A stretch of 64,000 nucleotides of DNA from Bacteroidales bacterium (lineage in GTDB: Bacteria > Bacteroidota > Bacteroidia > Bacteroidales > VadinHA17), in contig JADJLX010000005.1 of assembly GCA_016709865.1 (NCBI GenBank), positions 1,860,001 through 1,924,000 of the forward strand, given 5' to 3'. Below the pieces are notes generated by a model, which searched no databases, was not told the origin of the DNA, and saw nothing but the letters and a program-made list of their open reading frames with translations. Position 1 is the stretch's first letter, and every line of letters starts with the position of its first letter. Position numbers and translations under genes: made by a program. This document shows positions 8,878 through 18,876 of the stretch, piece after piece.

Positions 8878-10323
8878 ATGATTAGAGCGCTGATCAATAT
8901 ATTCCTTCTGAATTTAATCTTTACGGCTACCCTCAATAGCCAGACAATTGAATTCGTTATTAAATCACAGGAGAGATCATTTGAAGTAAAGAAATTCAGC
9001 AGATATCATTATGCTGCATTTGATCTGCAAAATCCAACAACATTTACACTCATCTCAAAACTGAAAATCGATAAAGTTGAGATAAGTCCTCTTAATGAAA
9101 AAATTCAGTTCATACTCAAAGAAAACAGGGTGGTTTTTACATTAAGTAAGCCTGGGTACTCATTGATTCGGATTAATGACACCATAAAGGTTTTTATTCT
9201 CGCAGATAAGCCAGAGAAAATGCCAGTTGGCGAAATCATAAATATCGTCCGAAATTATGGCGTTGATTCAACGGGAAAAACAGTTGAAACCTCAAAGATT
9301 CAAAAGGCACTTAACGAAATTTCAGGTACAGGGAAAATTTTGTATTTTCCGCCGGGAAGATACACTTCTGGTCAGTTAAAAATACCAGGCAATTCTAAAA
9401 TTCATATCCCCAGGGGTACTGTTCTGAATGCCGATACAAGTTCAAATAACTCATACTTTTCAACAGATAATCTGGAAACAAAACGATTCCTGTATTTTAA
9501 TGAGGCTGAGAATATCGAGATTAGCGGATATGGCACCATAAACGGGAATGGGAATTATCTTCGGAGCAGATTCGGCGATGATGCCCGGACCAGACTTATA
9601 CTAGGTGCAAAATCCAGAAACATACACATTTCGGGGATTACACTTCAGGACCCTGGTTCATGGAATACGCAGGTAATTTTATGTGAAGACATTATTTTCA
9701 CTAATGTAAAACTCCTGAATAATATCGACCTTGCAAATACCGACGGCTTCGATCCTGACGCTTCCAAGAGGGTCCTTATTGAAAACTGCTTCGCTTATTG
9801 CGGTGATGATAATGTGGCGGTTAAAGCCACAAACTATTCCGGCTTATTGGGTGATGTAGACGGAGTGACAATCAAAGGTTGTGTCTTCCTTACTAAAAAA
9901 TCCTCGCTTAAGGTGGGAACAGAGACACGATGTGAAAATATGAGAAACATAATCTTTGAAAATAACGATGTTTTAGAGTGTGACCGCGGAATGGCACTTT
10001 ATGTTTCTGATGGTGCAACTCTGGACAATATAATTTTCAGAAACAACAGGTTCGAGCGCAATTATTCCGATGCACAGAAAAAAGGCATCCATTTTGTTGT
10101 AAGTAAAAGAAATCCTGACAGCAAGCTTGGTAGTATCAATAATGTTTTAATTAAAGATTGTTCCTTTTTAGGTCCGTTTCCCAAAAAATCATTAATAAAA
10201 CATGAGGGTACATCAGTCGGAATAAATGTCATTATTGACAATCTCATAATCGGCGGGAAAAAAGTGGAAACATTTGAAGAGGCAGGAATAGAAAGAATCA
10301 ATGCAAATGTCTCTTTTAAGTAA
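8878..10323 (+). CDS. Secreted right-handed beta-helix glycoside hydrolase, GH28-like (clan GH-N)
   Basis: The frame opens at 8812, but the ATG at 8878 begins a signal peptide (MIRALINIFLLNLIFTATLNSQ), giving 481 aa. After an N-terminal beta domain comes the pectate-lyase-like start (NYGVDSTGKTVETSKIQKAL, FPPGRYTSGQL). The helix carries the GH28 acid motifs NTDGFDPD and CGDDNVAVK, which hold the catalytic Asp residues. The usual GH28 GHG motif is not seen at the expected place (KSSLKVGTET is there instead), so the substrate may not be polygalacturonan, or this is a related GH-N enzyme. Confidence 0.75.
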   Translation: MIRALINIFLLNLIFTATLNSQTIEFVIKSQERSFEVKKFSRYHYAAFDLQNPTTFTLISKLKIDKVEISPLNEKIQFILKENRVVFTLSKPGYSLIRINDTIKVFILADKPEKMPVGEIINIVRNYGVDSTGKTVETSKIQKALNEISGTGKILYFPPGRYTSGQLKIPGNSKIHIPRGTVLNADTSSNNSYFSTDNLETKRFLYFNEAENIEISGYGTINGNGNYLRSRFGDDARTRLILGAKSRNIHISGITLQDPGSWNTQVILCEDIIFTNVKLLNNIDLANTDGFDPDASKRVLIENCFAYCGDDNVAVKATNYSGLLGDVDGVTIKGCVFLTKKSSLKVGTETRCENMRNIIFENNDVLECDRGMALYVSDGATLDNIIFRNNRFERNYSDAQKKGIHFVVSKRNPDSKLGSINNVLIKDCSFLGPFPKKSLIKHEGTSVGINVIIDNLIIGGKKVETFEEAGIERINANVSFK

Positions 10324-10427
10324 AACACCCATATTTGTTCAGTTTACATTGTTGGCGCAATTTTATATGACCAATGAACAACCTTCCCATTATTCTGTTA
10401 TTTACTTAACAATAAAAACAAAAATCT

Positions 10428-11090
10428 ATGAGTAAAATTATAAAATTCGGTGAAGATGTGGAAGGTTATAACATTCCTGTATTAAATGAAAGAGAAATAA
10501 GGGCAGCCGCAGGAATGCTGTTTCTGGTACTATTCATTTCTTTGATGCAGATTTTATATAAAGGAAATTTCCTGATGATAAAGTATAGTATAATTGTTTT
10601 CCTAACTGACTTTCTGATTCGTGTCTTCATAAATCCAAGATTCTCACCTACACTGATTATCGGGAGACTGATTGTCAGGAATCAAACTCCTGAATATGTA
10701 GGGGCTCAGCAAAAGAAATTCTCCTGGATAATCGGTATAGTATTGGCAACTACAATGTTCATTCTGATGGTTGTGGTAAATTCTTATAGCCCGATAACAG
10801 GAATTGTCTGCCTGATCTGTCTTATATTCCTGTTCTTTGAATCAGTATTCGGGATTTGCCTGGGCTGTAAGTTCTATTCCCTTGTTTATAAAGAAAAAGC
10901 CCAGTATTGTCCGGGCGAAGTATGCGATGTAAAATCGAAACAGGAGATTCAGAAAACAACATGGGCTCAGATACTGATAGTTGCCGGACTTGTCATATTT
11001 ATTTTCCTGGCTACCAAATTATTTAATGAGGAATTCAGCAAAAAACCACATGCTCTGTTTGGGGTTCCCGAATCCGTACAACCAAAATAG
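10428..11090 (+). CDS. DUF4395 membrane protein
   Basis: 220 aa. The family signatures are plain: INPRFSPTLIIGRLIVRNQTPEYVGA, with KKFSWIIG following it, and FFESVFGICLGCKFY. There are about four membrane helices, plus one near the C-terminus. The Cys pair in GICLGC and the later pair around CPGEVC suggest thiol chemistry or metal binding; DUF4395 genes often sit near thioredoxin- or rhodanese-like genes. The function is not known. The gene converges with a small lipoprotein gene 13 bp away. Confidence 0.88.
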   Translation: MSKIIKFGEDVEGYNIPVLNEREIRAAAGMLFLVLFISLMQILYKGNFLMIKYSIIVFLTDFLIRVFINPRFSPTLIIGRLIVRNQTPEYVGAQQKKFSWIIGIVLATTMFILMVVVNSYSPITGIVCLICLIFLFFESVFGICLGCKFYSLVYKEKAQYCPGEVCDVKSKQEIQKTTWAQILIVAGLVIFIFLATKLFNEEFSKKPHALFGVPESVQPK

Positions 11091-11103
11091 CATATTTTTT
11101 CTG

Positions 11104-11289
11104 CTACTTCTTTTTGTTTCCCTTCCTGCTTCCCAAATCAAGATAGTTTGGATTATGAGGATTCTTTGGATTTTTGTACCATCCTTTGTGATTGCCGTTG
11201 TCCTTTTTTACGAGCACGACACATGATGCAGTACTTAACAGAAACAGCGCACAAAGAACAAGCACTGATGCCATTTTTATCGCTTTCAT
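11104..11289 (-). CDS. Small lipoprotein (61 aa)
   Basis: Start chosen at 11289 because this Met opens a signal peptide (MKAIKMASVLVLCALFLLSTASC) with a good lipobox; the longer frame to 11346 adds an unlikely polar leader. The mature part is about 39 aa, rich in Lys, Asn, Gly and Pro (KNPKNPHNPNYLDLG), with a basic end. This resembles the short quinol-oxidase-subunit-4-like or YgdI-type orphan lipoproteins of Bacteroidota. No function can be given. Confidence 0.65.
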   Translation of the reverse strand: MKAIKMASVLVLCALFLLSTASCVVLVKKDNGNHKGWYKNPKNPHNPNYLDLGSRKGNKKK

Positions 11290-11423
11290 TTTTAATGTTT
11301 TAAACCGATGAAAGGTACGCCTGTTCGTATCAGAACAGTTATACAATTCCAGAATTGATTTGCATAATTCACACTATAGCTTAAACAGTTGTCTAAGGCT
11401 GTTTTCATCTCATTCCGATTATT

Positions 11424-11431
11424 TATATTTG
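11424..11431 (+). promoter_or_regulatory. Candidate Bacteroidota -7 element (TATATTTG)
   Basis: Matches TAnnTTTG, 86 bp upstream of the ATG of the signalling island's first gene. No clear -33 element is present, so the assignment is weak. Confidence 0.3.
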
Positions 11432-11516
11432 TTTAATTAAAATATAAGGTATACTTTTTGTTATATTTACCTGAAGGGATTATTCCGGCCACGACGGATT
11501 ATTTAAAAAGAAGTGT

Positions 11517-12302
11517 ATGAAAACAATATTTACAACCTTGGTATTTCTGCTAACAGGACTTGTTGCTGTTTTCGGTCAGGATGATTTTAAGGTGATAAAA
11601 GTCAATGGTACAATCGTCCTTAAGGCCAAAGGTATTTCGCTTGAAACAGGGACCGTTTTCTCTGAGAAAGAAGATCTGCTTTTCAGATCAGAAGATGCCA
11701 CTGCTGCTGTTATAAATTCACAGAGAGGCAGGCTGGTTCTTACAAATAAAAATCACGATCTGGCCTCTGCCAAATCAAATCTGTTGCCTTCAATGTACAA
11801 TATCAGTTCCCGCAGCGCATTATTGTCAAATGATTCTGATATCAGCACTAATTTTTCAGGAAAATATGTTGTTATTGATAAACAGAAGATAAATATTGAT
11901 AGCAGGGCATATCCCATGAATAAAGATAACTTCTTCTTTCTCAGATACTTGTATAAAGGGGAAGAAATAAACAAAAAGCTGGCATTTTCAGGCGATACTT
12001 TGATACTTGATAAAATCACACTCCTGACTGTGGATGGAAATCCGATACCGAGTGCCGATAATACTTCAATAAAGCTCTTTTACAGGAAAGGGACTGAATC
12101 AGTTTTCATAAGTGAGTTTGATCTAATTTTCCCCGATATGAAACAGCTTGTAAAGGAGACAGAAATTATACTTTCCGAGATAAAAGACAAGCCTGCTAAA
12201 ACTAAAGTAGCAGAAATTGATTCCTTTATAAATGAGTATTATGGTAAGGTGCAAAGGGAGAATCTTACTGAATGGCTCGAAACAACCTTCGGAGTAAAAT
12301 AG
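11517..12302 (+). CDS. Secreted protein of unknown function, first gene of the SpoIIE operon
   Basis: 261 aa with a signal peptide (MKTIFTTLVFLLTGLVAVFGQ). The next 60 residues (FKVIKVNGTIVLKAKG, LETGTVFSEKEDLLF) look like a FecR-type beta sandwich, judged by pattern only. The middle is beta-rich and the C-terminus helical (AKTKVAEIDSFINEYYG). It ends 16 bp before the propeller/SpoIIE gene, so the two are probably one operon, and it may supply or modulate the signal sensed by that receptor in the periplasm. Confidence 0.7.
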   Translation: MKTIFTTLVFLLTGLVAVFGQDDFKVIKVNGTIVLKAKGISLETGTVFSEKEDLLFRSEDATAAVINSQRGRLVLTNKNHDLASAKSNLLPSMYNISSRSALLSNDSDISTNFSGKYVVIDKQKINIDSRAYPMNKDNFFFLRYLYKGEEINKKLAFSGDTLILDKITLLTVDGNPIPSADNTSIKLFYRKGTESVFISEFDLIFPDMKQLVKETEIILSEIKDKPAKTKVAEIDSFINEYYGKVQRENLTEWLETTFGVK

Positions 12303-12318
12303 GTCATTTCAAGACAGA

Positions 12319-15300
12319 ATGAAATATATCCTGAATCTCATAACCTTTTCCCTGTTCATTTTAAACGGGGTTAACTCGCAAGAGGTTGTATTTCCGGTAA
12401 CTAACTATACGACAAAAGATTATGGACTCAACTTTCATCCCACAAACCTCGCTGTTGTTCAGGATCACCGTGGAATAATCTACGCCGCTAACGGATTCAA
12501 ATTGCTGGAGTATGACGGGAACAAATGGAATTCATACCCTATCAACAAAGAGACATGGATCCTTTCGCTGGCTGTTGATTCTTCAGGAATAATTTATGCC
12601 GGATCACAAAATGAGTTCGGTATGTTTGCCCCCGATTTTAAAGGAGAGCTTAAATACAGGTCCCTGTCTGACTCACTTGATATAAAGGACATTGATTTTA
12701 CAAACGTATGGAAAGTGCATTGCTTCTCAGGAGGTGTTTTATTTCAGGCCGAGGAGAAAATGTTTCTCTATAAAAACGGAAAAACAATTGTGATTAATCC
12801 TGAAACTTCATTCCATACTTCCTTCATCGTAAACGACAGATTATATGTACGGGAAAGAGGAACAGGATTACTTGAATGGAATGAAAACACTTTAGTCAGG
12901 ATAAAGGGCAGTGAGATCTTTGACACAACTGGTATTTTCCTTATGCTGCCTTTTGGAAGAGGCAAAAAGAACATATTAATTGGTACACAGGAAAAAGGAT
13001 TCTGGCTTTTCAACCCTGAGAATAACTCAAATCCCTTCAGAAAATTTGATGTTGAAGACCTTCGTCTTCTGGAGAAGGCAAAGATTACAGGTGGTGTTCT
13101 TACAGGTGAAGGATTACCTGCAATAAGCACTATGCTGAATGGAGTTGTAATAATTGATACGGCAGGCCGTACAAAGGCTCTGATAAACAACAGACACGGG
13201 CTGATTGACAACGATGTGAAACAGGTAATTCCCGATCAGAGTCAGAACCTGTGGGTAGCCTTGAACAAGGGTTTAAGCAGGATTGAAATTAGCTCCCCGC
13301 TGTCAGTAAATAATGAGAAATCAGGTATTACAGGCGATGTAAACGCAGTAATTCGATTTAAGAATCTTCTTTATGCAGGCACAACAACTGGTCTGTTTGT
13401 TCAGGAGACTGGAAATGACAAAGAACTCCCTTTCAAACCGGCTTATGAACTTAATGTTCCGGTAAGGAGCATGATTGAAGTAAACGGAGTATTACTGGCA
13501 GGAACAGATGCCGGCCTTTTTCAGATCTCCGGTAAAAATATCATGAAGTTAGGCAATGAACCATCATTTACCCTTTTCTATTCTGATGATATGAAACTTC
13601 TGCTGTCAGGCGGAAACAAAGGACTGACAGCGTATAAATCCGATGGTAACTTCACTAAAATCAATTCGGTCAGGATTGAAGAAGAAGATATCCTTGGTAT
13701 TGCCGGTGAAAAAGAGAGAACAGGCACTGATGCTGAATTCTGGATTGGAACCAGATATAATGGGATAATACGAATTAAAGTTACGAAAGAGTTCAGCATA
13801 AAAACTGACAGCTATAGTACCTCCGACGGACTCCCTGAGGGATGGATAATCCCCGCTTCCTTTAATTCTAAAACCCTTTTTCAAACCACTCAGGGGTTAT
13901 ACTGTTTCACAAATGAAAATATTGTAAGAGAGTCACTTCCCGATTCATTGAAGGATAAAGAAGAGTTCTCGAAAGGATATTTCTCTGAATTTGTAAATAA
14001 TGACGACAATTTTAGTGAAGTTGTTTCATTTATTACTGAAACAAAAAACAAGATCTGGGTCTGTGCAGATAACAGGGCAGGATATCTCGATAAAACCGAC
14101 AGCATGTTGTGGGTCAGCAGGCCATTCAATGGTATTGAAGCAGGAAAAATCAACACTATTTATCCTGAAGACAATGGCGTAAGCTGGATCGGAACAACTG
14201 ACGGTCTGATAAGATTCGACGGGAATATTTTAAAAGATTATGATCAGTATTATCACACCCTGATCAGAAAAGTTACCCTGCTAAATAATGATTCGATCAT
14301 ATTCAGCGGAACTAATTTTAGTACAGACCAGGGAGTATTAAAAATAACTACTGCACAGAACAAAGGCTCTAAACAGGAATTACCTTACCGGTTTAATTCG
14401 GTAAGATTCGATTTTTCAGCAGCGTTTTATGAGTATTCTGATAAAACATTGTTTTCATACAGACTCGGAGGTAATGATTCTAAATGGAGTCAATGGACAA
14501 AAGAGACATTTCGTGAGTATACCAATCTGCATGAGGGGGAGTATACTTTCAGCGTAAAAGCAAGGAATATCTATGGAACAGAAAGCATTGCAGCCCAATA
14601 CAGCTTCAATATTCTTCCTCCATGGTACAGGTCTGTTGTTGCATATATCTCATATGTTATTCTGGCAATAATTCTGTTCTGGCTTTTTGCACGTCTCTAT
14701 TCATACCGGCTTAAACGGGAAAACATAAGACTTGAAGGAATAGTTACTGAAAGAACAGCGGAGGTAGTCAGACAAAAGGATGAAATTGTATCGAAGAATA
14801 TAGTGCTCGAATATCAGAAGAAGGAGATCGAAGACAGTATCAGGTACGCCAGGAAGATTCAATCTGCTGTAATCCCTTCGGAAAAAGTGTGCCGTGAAAT
14901 TTTACCTGAGAGTTTTGTAGTATTCAAACCTCTTAATATCGTAAGTGGTGACTTCTACTGGATCAGTCGTGTTGGTAATAAGACAATATTCACAGCAGCC
15001 GACTGTACCGGGCATGGAGTTCCCGGTGCCTTCATGAGTATGCTTGGAGTTGCATTTTTAAATGAGATTGTTAACAAAGACAATGTTACTTCTCCTGAAA
15101 TTATTCTCAACCATTTAAGGGAAAAGGTTATACAGGCACTACAGCAGCAAGGCATATCAGGCGAAGCGAGAGACGGAATGGACATTGCCATTGTAGCGAT
15201 TGATAATCAGGAAAAAAGACTCGAATATGCCGGAGCATATAATCCTTTGATAATGATAAGAAACGGAGAGGTAACTGATACATGTGGCGATAAGATGCCA

Positions 15301-15576
15301 ATCGGGATCTATGAAAACATGCATCCTTTCACCAGGCACGAGATTGCTATTGAAAAAGGAGATGTATTCTATATGGCTTCAGATGGATATGAAGACCAAT
15401 TCGGCGGTCCTGATGGCAAAAAGTTCAAATCGAAAAGGTTAAAACAACTTCTCCTTGAGATACATAAATATCCGATGGATATGCAGAAGGAGATCCTTGA
15501 AAAAACTTTCGAGGAATGGAAGGGTGATCTTCCGCAGGTAGATGATGTTGTACTTGTCGGACTATCCGTTCAATAA
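12319..15576 (+). CDS. Propeller / Y_Y_Y sensor with SpoIIE-type PP2C phosphatase output
   Basis: 1085 aa. Signal peptide, then a periplasmic beta-propeller of degenerate two-component-regulator repeats (about 30-690; for example LWVALNKGLSRIE and SWIGTTDGLIRFDG). A Y_Y_Y domain follows at about 690-770 (YRLGGNDSKWSQWTK), then one membrane helix at about 775-795, a coiled coil, and a C-terminal SpoIIE phosphatase (about 855-1085) with metal-binding motifs SGDFYW, DCTGHGVPGAFMSMLG, ASDGYEDQFGG and VDDVVLVGL. It should convert an external signal into dephosphorylation of a cytosolic Ser/Thr target, classically a STAS protein, but no STAS or anti-sigma gene is in the window. Confidence 0.9.
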   Translation: MKYILNLITFSLFILNGVNSQEVVFPVTNYTTKDYGLNFHPTNLAVVQDHRGIIYAANGFKLLEYDGNKWNSYPINKETWILSLAVDSSGIIYAGSQNEFGMFAPDFKGELKYRSLSDSLDIKDIDFTNVWKVHCFSGGVLFQAEEKMFLYKNGKTIVINPETSFHTSFIVNDRLYVRERGTGLLEWNENTLVRIKGSEIFDTTGIFLMLPFGRGKKNILIGTQEKGFWLFNPENNSNPFRKFDVEDLRLLEKAKITGGVLTGEGLPAISTMLNGVVIIDTAGRTKALINNRHGLIDNDVKQVIPDQSQNLWVALNKGLSRIEISSPLSVNNEKSGITGDVNAVIRFKNLLYAGTTTGLFVQETGNDKELPFKPAYELNVPVRSMIEVNGVLLAGTDAGLFQISGKNIMKLGNEPSFTLFYSDDMKLLLSGGNKGLTAYKSDGNFTKINSVRIEEEDILGIAGEKERTGTDAEFWIGTRYNGIIRIKVTKEFSIKTDSYSTSDGLPEGWIIPASFNSKTLFQTTQGLYCFTNENIVRESLPDSLKDKEEFSKGYFSEFVNNDDNFSEVVSFITETKNKIWVCADNRAGYLDKTDSMLWVSRPFNGIEAGKINTIYPEDNGVSWIGTTDGLIRFDGNILKDYDQYYHTLIRKVTLLNNDSIIFSGTNFSTDQGVLKITTAQNKGSKQELPYRFNSVRFDFSAAFYEYSDKTLFSYRLGGNDSKWSQWTKETFREYTNLHEGEYTFSVKARNIYGTESIAAQYSFNILPPWYRSVVAYISYVILAIILFWLFARLYSYRLKRENIRLEGIVTERTAEVVRQKDEIVSKNIVLEYQKKEIEDSIRYARKIQSAVIPSEKVCREILPESFVVFKPLNIVSGDFYWISRVGNKTIFTAADCTGHGVPGAFMSMLGVAFLNEIVNKDNVTSPEIILNHLREKVIQALQQQGISGEARDGMDIAIVAIDNQEKRLEYAGAYNPLIMIRNGEVTDTCGDKMPIGIYENMHPFTRHEIAIEKGDVFYMASDGYEDQFGGPDGKKFKSKRLKQLLLEIHKYPMDMQKEILEKTFEEWKGDLPQVDDVVLVGLSVQ

Positions 15577-15582
15577 GAGCTT

Positions 15583-18500
15583 CTACTCCAACAGTACGAA
15601 TGCTCCCCAGTAATAAGGATCATATTTTGCCCTCATTTCTTTCTGTGTAACATAAAAGGCAGCTTTTATCTCTTTCAGTTTTAACAGGTTATTATAAAAA
15701 TCACTCATAAACTCGACAGTCTCCTTATCGGGTATTTCCCACAGGCTCATTATTATAAACTTCACGCCGGCCATTTTAAGCGAACGCTGCAATCCATAAA
15801 CTCCTTCGCTCCCCTTTATATCACCAAGTCCGGTTTCGCAGGCTGACAAAACCACCAGATCATTTTTGCGCATATCGATTTGGGTAACCTCCTGGGCTGT
15901 TAAAACACCGTCATCAGTTGTGGTTTTTTCTGTATTTACCCATACATCATTTGCACCTGCGAGAACAAGTCCGGAACGCATCAATGGATTTTCATTGTTC
16001 ACAAAACTGTTTACACCGTAAGCGCCTCTTACACCACGAAATGCCACCTCTCCGTATTCAACTGTCTGTTTATCATCTTCAAACCGCACATCATTCGGGT
16101 CGTCAAAAAAGAATCCGTGTGTAGCCAGATGAAGAATATTATATTTACCGGCGTTCTCCTTAATGAATGATTCGGTGGCATTGTTTCCACTCAGATATCT
16201 GACATCTATTTTAGCCTCACCAAGTATACTGTTTACAACATCTCCCTCATCTTTTGTACCTTTCAGATAGCCCCACACCTCAGAGCCGGAAGCAGCTTCA
16301 CTATACTGAATCCCTCCCAGGATCAGAGCCGACGGTTTGTTACCTGCTGAGAATAGATTCTGAGCTGCAATATTGCCTGTACTACCCTTGATCCCGATCT
16401 GATATTTGTCGCACAGATATACACCTTTTCCATCGCTTATTGCAGGAAACGAAATCTTATTAAGGAGACCCGATGGTGAAATATATACATTTTTTACTCC
16501 TGCTAAATATGCTTCAAGAGGCTTCCAGATAAGGTTATAAAGCTTCTCGTCCTGCTTTTTTGCTGTACCATATATGTTGTTAATATCATTAATATTATTA
16601 GCTCCACTCCCATCGATAATTGCCTTGAGCTGATCTTCAGTAAATAGTTTAATCATTTCAGGGGATTCAGAATTTGCTTTTAACATCAGAGCGCAATAAG
16701 TCACTTCATTACCTCCATCCTTTTCCATCCTTTTAAAGTCAGTAAACTCAATAGCTGCCTCATCAGGTTTAAGGCTTTTCCTGACATCTTCCCATGTAAT
16801 TTGTAATCCTTTTCTGTAGTCGCTGAAATCCTGGGAACTGGATACGAGTTCCCTTTCGATCGTATTGGCATTGGTTTCAAGCACAGAAACATCCTTATCA
16901 CGCATCTCCACCGGAGTAGAATATAGCCTTGAGATCTCCTTCTGCAAAACAATCCATTCGTCGTATTTCTTCAGCAACTCAGGGTTATTACTGTTGAGAA
17001 TCGCCAGTCTCATTGCAGTACTCGACTTAAGCATCAATCCTTTATTGAGCATGACATTATCATAGGTATACCGGGTAATCAGAGGATTCGTCCTTTTCCT
17101 CATGAGTGAGTAAGAAGAGAAAGCATGAGCGTCTGACAATCGGGTCTTATAATACATCTCCTTTTCAGCCTCAGACAGATATGTAAAATCCTGAAGCATC
17201 TTGTGATTTTTGACATTTATGTATTCAAGAGTAAGCTCCTCTTCAGTTTTAAAATCATCAATATTTGCATAAACAACAATTAATGACTTCAACATTTCAC
17301 CGTACGCCGGGTGGTATGGGCCAACTGCCTTTCTGATATTTGAAGCCTTGCCTATAACAGCTCTGATGAGTGCATTAGTTAAGCCATTCATCTCATCACT
17401 TGCAACACTGGCCTTAGTATTTGAAGCACTCACTTCGTTGAAAATATTGTTACTGATTGCAATGATAACGGGTTCAGGGGCCGGATCGAAATTCAGTGTC
17501 TGCGGTAATTTCCCCGACATACTCATTTTATTCATCATTGCAACTACCCTGAGCGACAGATTTGCATCCTCAGCCATACTGTTAAATGTCTGTATCGACT
17601 TTTTCTTATCACCATTAAGATTATACCAGATCCCGAGGTTATATTTTATCGAGAGGTCAAAAGGGTGTGGTGTCTGACAGTTTAAACTGAAAACAGAATC
17701 CGATTTAATAATCAACTTACCGGCATCAGATAATCTTTTACTGTTCTTATTTTCTGCACTTTCATAATATTCTGCAGTCATTACCACAGATGCAAGGTTA
17801 TTCATCATCACTGCATAGACCGGGTTATCCTGCTGATGAACCTTTTCAGCTATATCAGATGCCTCACTTATAGTTTTGGATGCAATTTCAAAGTTTCCGA
17901 TTTCATAGTACATTGCCCCAAGGTTATTAAGGCAAATGGCTGTTTCAATCCGATCAGGTTTTGAACTTTTCTTAAGTATCCCGATTGCTTCAATAAAATT
18001 GTTTTCAGCAAGCTTATAGTTACCTGAATTATAGTAAAGAACAGCAAGGTTATTGAGTACGGCAGCAAAACCAGTACTCACAGCACCCAACTCTTTCCTG
18101 CAGAATTCAGCCGACCGGATAAGTCTTGTTTCAGCTGCCGGCAAATTGCCTATGTTATTGTTCCATGCAGCCTGGTCAGAATTATTCATCATAGCCTCTA
18201 ACTTCGACTTTTCGCCATTTTTGGTATAAATCGCTTCTGCCCTTTTAAGGTATTTATCCTCCTGGTTAAGAAAGATCATATCGTTTTTGGCACAACCCAT
18301 ATCATGATATACTCCGGCATAATTGTAAAGGATTTCTGCGTACTCACGACTATCAGTTTTGTAGAGATCCATCGCTTTCTTGTCAGCCTTCCGGATCAGT
18401 ATAAGTGCCTCTTCGTACTCTCCTGCCCGCCTCAGAATTATTGATGCAGCCTGTAGACAGTTCACATAGTTGGGATCATTGATTTTCCTCAGCGATTCCA

Positions 18501-18783
18501 GTAAACCTGATTCCTTAATTATGAAATATTTTGCCTTTTTGTAATTGCCAAGATAATAATGAGAATATGCAAGATTCCGAAGCATATTGCAATACTGGAT
18601 ATTATTTTCACCGATTGTCCCTCTCATAATAGCTGCTGACTCTTCTGCATAATAGAGTGCCGAATCATAACTGGCCTCAATCATGAATTTCCTGTGTAAA
18701 GATTCGGCACTGGTCCATTGTTGAGACTGGCAGAGTTGTGACGAGACAGAGCAGACCAGAATTAGTATATAAAATCTTTTCAT
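15583..18783 (-). CDS. TPR-CHAT protein (caspase-like peptidase domain)
   Basis: 1066 aa. N-terminal signal-like segment (MKRFYILILVCSVSSQLCQSQ), then many TPR units over about 25-400 (for example LNNLAVLYYNSGNYKLAENN and LNNLGAMYYEIGNFEIASK), a helical linker, and a C-terminal CHAT domain (about 740-1066). The caspase-type dyad is visible: His889 in LATHGFFF and Cys982 in LSACETGLGD. The conserved GVYGLQRSL and SLWEIPD segments follow. CHAT proteins are cysteine peptidases or scaffolds in signalling and immunity. The 3' end is 6 bp from the convergent SpoIIE gene. The signal peptide suggests export, unlike the cytosolic CHAT proteases of type III CRISPR systems. Confidence 0.9.
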   Translation of the reverse strand: MKRFYILILVCSVSSQLCQSQQWTSAESLHRKFMIEASYDSALYYAEESAAIMRGTIGENNIQYCNMLRNLAYSHYYLGNYKKAKYFIIKESGLLESLRKINDPNYVNCLQAASIILRRAGEYEEALILIRKADKKAMDLYKTDSREYAEILYNYAGVYHDMGCAKNDMIFLNQEDKYLKRAEAIYTKNGEKSKLEAMMNNSDQAAWNNNIGNLPAAETRLIRSAEFCRKELGAVSTGFAAVLNNLAVLYYNSGNYKLAENNFIEAIGILKKSSKPDRIETAICLNNLGAMYYEIGNFEIASKTISEASDIAEKVHQQDNPVYAVMMNNLASVVMTAEYYESAENKNSKRLSDAGKLIIKSDSVFSLNCQTPHPFDLSIKYNLGIWYNLNGDKKKSIQTFNSMAEDANLSLRVVAMMNKMSMSGKLPQTLNFDPAPEPVIIAISNNIFNEVSASNTKASVASDEMNGLTNALIRAVIGKASNIRKAVGPYHPAYGEMLKSLIVVYANIDDFKTEEELTLEYINVKNHKMLQDFTYLSEAEKEMYYKTRLSDAHAFSSYSLMRKRTNPLITRYTYDNVMLNKGLMLKSSTAMRLAILNSNNPELLKKYDEWIVLQKEISRLYSTPVEMRDKDVSVLETNANTIERELVSSSQDFSDYRKGLQITWEDVRKSLKPDEAAIEFTDFKRMEKDGGNEVTYCALMLKANSESPEMIKLFTEDQLKAIIDGSGANNINDINNIYGTAKKQDEKLYNLIWKPLEAYLAGVKNVYISPSGLLNKISFPAISDGKGVYLCDKYQIGIKGSTGNIAAQNLFSAGNKPSALILGGIQYSEAASGSEVWGYLKGTKDEGDVVNSILGEAKIDVRYLSGNNATESFIKENAGKYNILHLATHGFFFDDPNDVRFEDDKQTVEYGEVAFRGVRGAYGVNSFVNNENPLMRSGLVLAGANDVWVNTEKTTTDDGVLTAQEVTQIDMRKNDLVVLSACETGLGDIKGSEGVYGLQRSLKMAGVKFIIMSLWEIPDKETVEFMSDFYNNLLKLKEIKAAFYVTQKEMRAKYDPYYWGAFVLLE

Positions 18784-18833
18784 TGGCGCATAAAATGATT
18801 GATACGAAATTAATTAAAAAGTATTATAATTGT

Positions 18834-18841
18834 TAGATTTG
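18834..18841 (+). promoter_or_regulatory. Candidate -7 element (TAGATTTG)
   Basis: Matches TAnnTTTG in the 93-bp divergent region between the CHAT gene and the beta-barrel-like gene, 35 bp before the latter's ATG. No good -33 element is seen. Confidence 0.35.
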
Positions 18842-18876
18842 AGTAATAATCGGACCATCATAAAAACTTCTGTAAA

